From Pseudomonas sp. (lineage in GTDB: Bacteria > Pseudomonadota > Gammaproteobacteria > Pseudomonadales > Pseudomonadaceae): a DNA stretch of 8,220 nt. Under the pieces are notes generated by a model. That model saw only the letters and a program-made list of their open reading frames with translations, had not been told where the DNA came from and did not search any database. Below, piece after piece: positions 6,088-8,220 of the stretch. The stretch covers positions 1-8,220 of the forward strand of contig DNMQ01000081.1 of assembly GCA_003488145.1 (NCBI GenBank), in the 5' to 3' direction. The position numbers and the translations under genes were made by a program. Numbering within the stretch: position 1 is the stretch's first letter; each line of letters opens with the position of its first letter.

Positions 6088-6110
6088 GCATTTCAGGATG
6101 AATTGCAACG
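6084..6110 (+). promoter_or_regulatory. 27-nt near-perfect dyad with GGA centre upstream of metX
   Basis: CGTTGCATTTCA (6084-6095), GGA (6096-6098), TGAATTGCAACG (6099-6110): 11 of 12 arm positions are complementary, with a single T-T mismatch at 6091/6103. As DNA it has the size and symmetry of a dimeric regulator's operator and lies just before a possible -10 (TAGACT, 6121-6126). As RNA it would be a 12-bp stem presenting GGA in the loop, the core seen in RsmA/CsrA target hairpins. I cannot tell which, if either, is used. It ends 48 bp before the metX ATG. Confidence 0.55.
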
Positions 6111-6120
6111 CGCATACCTT

Positions 6121-6126
6121 TAGACT
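6121..6126 (+). promoter_or_regulatory. Weak candidate -10 for metX
   Basis: TAGACT matches four of six -10 bases and sits 32 bp before the metX ATG. The best -35-like hexamer, TTGCAA (6103-6108), is only 12 bp away, and the hexamer at 17-bp spacing (6098-6103) is poor. If real, the 27-nt dyad would overlap the -35 region. Read-through from the GTPase gene is an alternative source of metX transcript. Confidence 0.25.
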
Positions 6127-6158
6127 TTGCCGCCTTCTTCAAGCAAGAGCCAGGGTCG

Positions 6159-7298
6159 ATGCCCACTGCAATTCCCGCCGATTCCGTTGGCCTGGTGAGT
6201 CCGCAGGTCGCGCATTTTGCCGAACCACTGACACTCGCCTGCGGCCGTACGCTGGCCGATTACCAGCTGATCTATGAAACCTATGGCGAGCTGAATGCCG
6301 CGCGCAGCAATGCCGTGCTCATCTGCCATGCACTCTCTGGCCACCATCATGCCGCCGGCTACCACAGCATGGACGACCGCAAACCCGGCTGGTGGGATTC
6401 CTGCATAGGCCCGGGCAAGGCCATCGATACCGATCATTTCTTCGTCGTCAGCCTTAACAACCTGGGCGGCTGCAACGGTTCGACCGGCCCGAGCAGCACC
6501 AACCCGGCCAGCGGCAAGCCCTACGGTGCAGACTTCCCAGTGGTGACGGTGGAAGACTGGGTGCACAGTCAGGCACTTCTGGCCGACCGCCTTGGCATCG
6601 CCCAATGGGCAGCGGTGATAGGCGGCAGCCTGGGCGGCATGCAGGCCTTGCAATGGACCATCAGCTACCCTGAGCGAGTCCGCCACTGCCTGGCCATCGC
6701 CTCGGCGCCCAGGCTGTCGGCACAGAACATCGCCTTCAACGAAGTCGCGCGCCAGGCCATCCTGTCCGACCCGGAATTCCACGGCGGCCATTTCCAGGAG
6801 ATGGGCGTGATTCCCAAGCGCGGCCTGATGCTGGCGCGCATGGTCGGCCACATCACCTACCTGTCCGATGACGCCATGGGCACCAAATTCGGTCGCGGAC
6901 TCAAGAGCGAGAAGCTCAATTACGACTTCAACAGCGTGGAATTCCAGGTCGAAAGCTACCTGCGCTATCAGGGCGAGGAGTTTTCCGGGCGTTTCGACGC
7001 CAATACCTACCTGCTGATGACCAAGGCGCTGGACTACTTCGACCCGGCGGCAGCCCACAACGACGATCTGGCCAAGACCTTCGAGGGCGCCCAGGCGCGC
7101 TTCTGCGTGATGTCCTTCACCACCGACTGGCGCTTTTCGCCGGAGCGCTCGCGGGAAATCGTCGACGCCCTGCTCGCTGCGCGCAAGGATGTCTGCTACC
7201 TGGAGATCGATGCGCCGCAGGGCCACGACGCCTTCCTGATCCCCAATCCCCGCTACCTGCAAGCCTTCCGCGGTTACATGAACCGCATAGCCGTATAA
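6159..7298 (+). CDS. metX: Homoserine O-acyltransferase MetX (probably O-succinyltransferase)
   Basis: MetX acylates L-homoserine with an acyl-CoA, the first committed step of methionine synthesis, in the cytosol. In Pseudomonas the family is generally annotated as using succinyl-CoA rather than acetyl-CoA; the sequence alone does not let me prove this. The 379 residues are full length with an alpha/beta-hydrolase fold. Visible are [14 protein letters not shown] (56-69), [11 protein letters not shown] (101-111), the nucleophile elbow [10 protein letters not shown] (S157), and the remaining triad members D323 in TTDWRFSP and H356 in APQGHDAF. The helical lid region carries [10 protein letters not shown] (237-246). 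The ATG at 6159 gives [16 protein letters not shown], matching the family start, although the ribosome site is weak (AGGG with a 3-nt spacer). It is 9 bp from metW and clearly in the same transcript. The upstream dyad may control it. Confidence 0.97.
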   Translation: MPTAIPADSVGLVSPQVAHFAEPLTLACGRTLADYQLIYETYGELNAARSNAVLICHALSGHHHAAGYHSMDDRKPGWWDSCIGPGKAIDTDHFFVVSLNNLGGCNGSTGPSSTNPASGKPYGADFPVVTVEDWVHSQALLADRLGIAQWAAVIGGSLGGMQALQWTISYPERVRHCLAIASAPRLSAQNIAFNEVARQAILSDPEFHGGHFQEMGVIPKRGLMLARMVGHITYLSDDAMGTKFGRGLKSEKLNYDFNSVEFQVESYLRYQGEEFSGRFDANTYLLMTKALDYFDPAAAHNDDLAKTFEGAQARFCVMSFTTDWRFSPERSREIVDALLAARKDVCYLEIDAPQGHDAFLIPNPRYLQAFRGYMNRIAV

Positions 7299-7307
7299 GG
7301 AACGAAG

Positions 7308-7907
7308 ATGCGTGCCGATCTGGACATCATCCAAGACTGGATTCCGGCCGGCAGCCGAGTTCTCGACCTCGGCTGCGGCAATGGCGAGCTGCTGGCCTGG
7401 CTGCGCGAGCACAAGCAGGTCAGCGGCTACGGCCTGGAGATCGACCCGGACAACATCGCCGCCTGCATCGACAAGGGCGTCAACGTCATCGAGCAGGACC
7501 TCGACCTGGGCCTGGGCAACTTCGCCAGCGACAGCTTCGACATGGTGGTGATGACCCAGGCGCTGCAGGCCGTGCATTACCCCGACCAGCTGATGAAGGA
7601 AATGCTGCGCGTCGGCCGCCAGTGCATCATCACCTTCCCCAACTTCGGCCATTGGCGCTGCCGTTGGTACCTTGCGAGCAAAGGCCGCATGCCGGTGTCG
7701 GAGTTCCTCCCCTACACTTGGTACAACACGCCGAACATTCACTTCTGCACGTTCGAGGATTTCGAGCGGCTGTGCCAGGAAAGCGGTGCCAGGGTACTCG
7801 AACGCCTGGCAGTCGACCGCGATCATCGGCATGGCTGGGCCAGTCGCATATGGCCGAATCTGCTGGGTGAAATCGGCATCTACCGCGTCACCGGGCCATC
7901 CCGCTGA
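7308..7907 (+). CDS. metW: MetW, methionine biosynthesis protein (methyltransferase-like)
   Basis: MetW is a small SAM-methyltransferase-fold protein almost always encoded next to metX and needed for or supporting its function in methionine synthesis; its own chemistry is not well established. The 199 residues fit the family. Motif I VLDLGCGNGELL (18-29) forms the SAM-binding loop, GLEIDPD supplies the acidic residue after strand 2, and QALQAVHYPDQLMKEMLRVGR is the next conserved block. FPNFGHWRCRW and the YTWYNTPNIHFCTFEDF segment are typical of MetW rather than of generic methyltransferases. The ATG at 7308 follows AAGGAA by 5 nt, and this site overlaps the metX stop codon (TAA, 7296-7298), so translation is probably coupled. 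It is followed 26 bp later by the DUF4426 gene. Confidence 0.96.
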   Translation: MRADLDIIQDWIPAGSRVLDLGCGNGELLAWLREHKQVSGYGLEIDPDNIAACIDKGVNVIEQDLDLGLGNFASDSFDMVVMTQALQAVHYPDQLMKEMLRVGRQCIITFPNFGHWRCRWYLASKGRMPVSEFLPYTWYNTPNIHFCTFEDFERLCQESGARVLERLAVDRDHRHGWASRIWPNLLGEIGIYRVTGPSR

Positions 7908-7933
7908 GCGGCTTCAACGCTGGAGGTAAGCAC

Positions 7934-8220
7934 ATGAAACGCATCCTGATCGGTCTGTTGGCCGCACTGCTCACATTGCCGGCGCTGGCCGAGCGCAAAC
8001 ACAGCGTCGGCGAATACGACGTCCACTACAGCGCCTTCAATTCGGGCTTCCTGCAGCCGGACATTGCCGCCGCCGCCGGACTCACGCGCAGCAAGACCCA
8101 GGGCGTAGTCAACGTCTCGGTGATCAAGGACGGCAAACCGGTCGCGGCGCAGGTCAGCGGCGTAGTGAAGAACCTGCTCGGGCAGGATCGCCCGCTGGGC
8201 TTCAAGCAGCTCAAGGAAGG
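7934..8220 (+). CDS. Exported DUF4426 protein, N-terminal part (cut by window edge)
   Basis: The first 95 codons are present and the frame stays open to the end of the window. The protein starts with a Sec-type signal peptide: MKR, a hydrophobic core of about 13 residues, then LPALA with probable cleavage after residue 19. The mature part begins ERKHSVGEYDVHYSAFNSGF and continues through FLQPDIAAAAGL and a VVNVSVIKDGKPV strand pattern, matching the DUF4426 family as I remember it downstream of metW in Pseudomonas. It is probably a small periplasmic beta-rich protein of unknown function. The ATG at 7934 has a strong ribosome site (GGAGG, 7922-7926, 7-nt spacer). The 26-bp gap to metW suggests the same operon; no promoter is visible in it. 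Confidence 0.88.
   Translation, partial: MKRILIGLLAALLTLPALAERKHSVGEYDVHYSAFNSGFLQPDIAAAAGLTRSKTQGVVNVSVIKDGKPVAAQVSGVVKNLLGQDRPLGFKQLKE

Noticed and set aside
6084..6110. Intrinsic terminator for the GTPase gene
   Set aside because: The stem is good, but no T-run follows (the sequence continues CGCATACCTTTAG), so an operator or RNA element is a better reading.
6120..7832. Open frame of 570 codons antisense to metX and metW
   Set aside because: Long antisense frames are common in GC-rich genes. It lies fully opposite two well-conserved genes, and its Val/Gln/His/Ala-rich sequence has no recognisable domain.

Overview
The window reads as a chromosomal housekeeping segment of a Pseudomonas-lineage gammaproteobacterium. 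It is GC-rich throughout, and its gene order (pilU-pilT on one strand, then yggS-proC-yggT and metX-metW-DUF4426 on the other) and protein sequences closely match what I recall for Pseudomonas aeruginosa and its relatives. I do not name a species. Codon use looks uniform, and I see no insertion sequence, phage gene, CRISPR array, tRNA or rRNA.

Layout. (1) Positions 1-1561, minus strand: the first 155 codons of pilU (cut by the window edge) and complete pilT, the two retraction-type ATPases of type IV pili. (2) Positions 1562-1625: a 64-bp divergent intergenic region. (3) Positions 1626-3791, plus strand: yggS (PLP homeostasis), proC (last step of proline synthesis) and yggT (membrane protein), tightly spaced and probably one operon. 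(4) Positions 3792-4062: a non-coding stretch with a long interrupted hairpin just after yggT and, at its far end, a good sigma70-type promoter. (5) Positions 4063-6030: a 655-residue dynamin-like large GTPase, the accessory-looking gene of the window. (6) Positions 6031-6158: a leader or intergenic region with three overlapping inverted repeats that cannot all form at once. (7) Positions 6159-7907: metX and metW, 9 bp apart, for homoserine acylation in methionine synthesis. (8) Positions 7934-8220: the start of an exported DUF4426 protein, cut by the right edge.

The flanking genes are ordinary. Three things deserve a second look. The first is the dynamin-like GTPase, with its own promoter, at a place where I would expect the small yggU gene (DUF167) after yggT. 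The second is the 54-nt structured element after yggT. The third is the set of mutually exclusive stem-loops before metX, ending in a 27-nt near-perfect dyad with a GGA loop that could be a protein operator or an RNA regulatory element.
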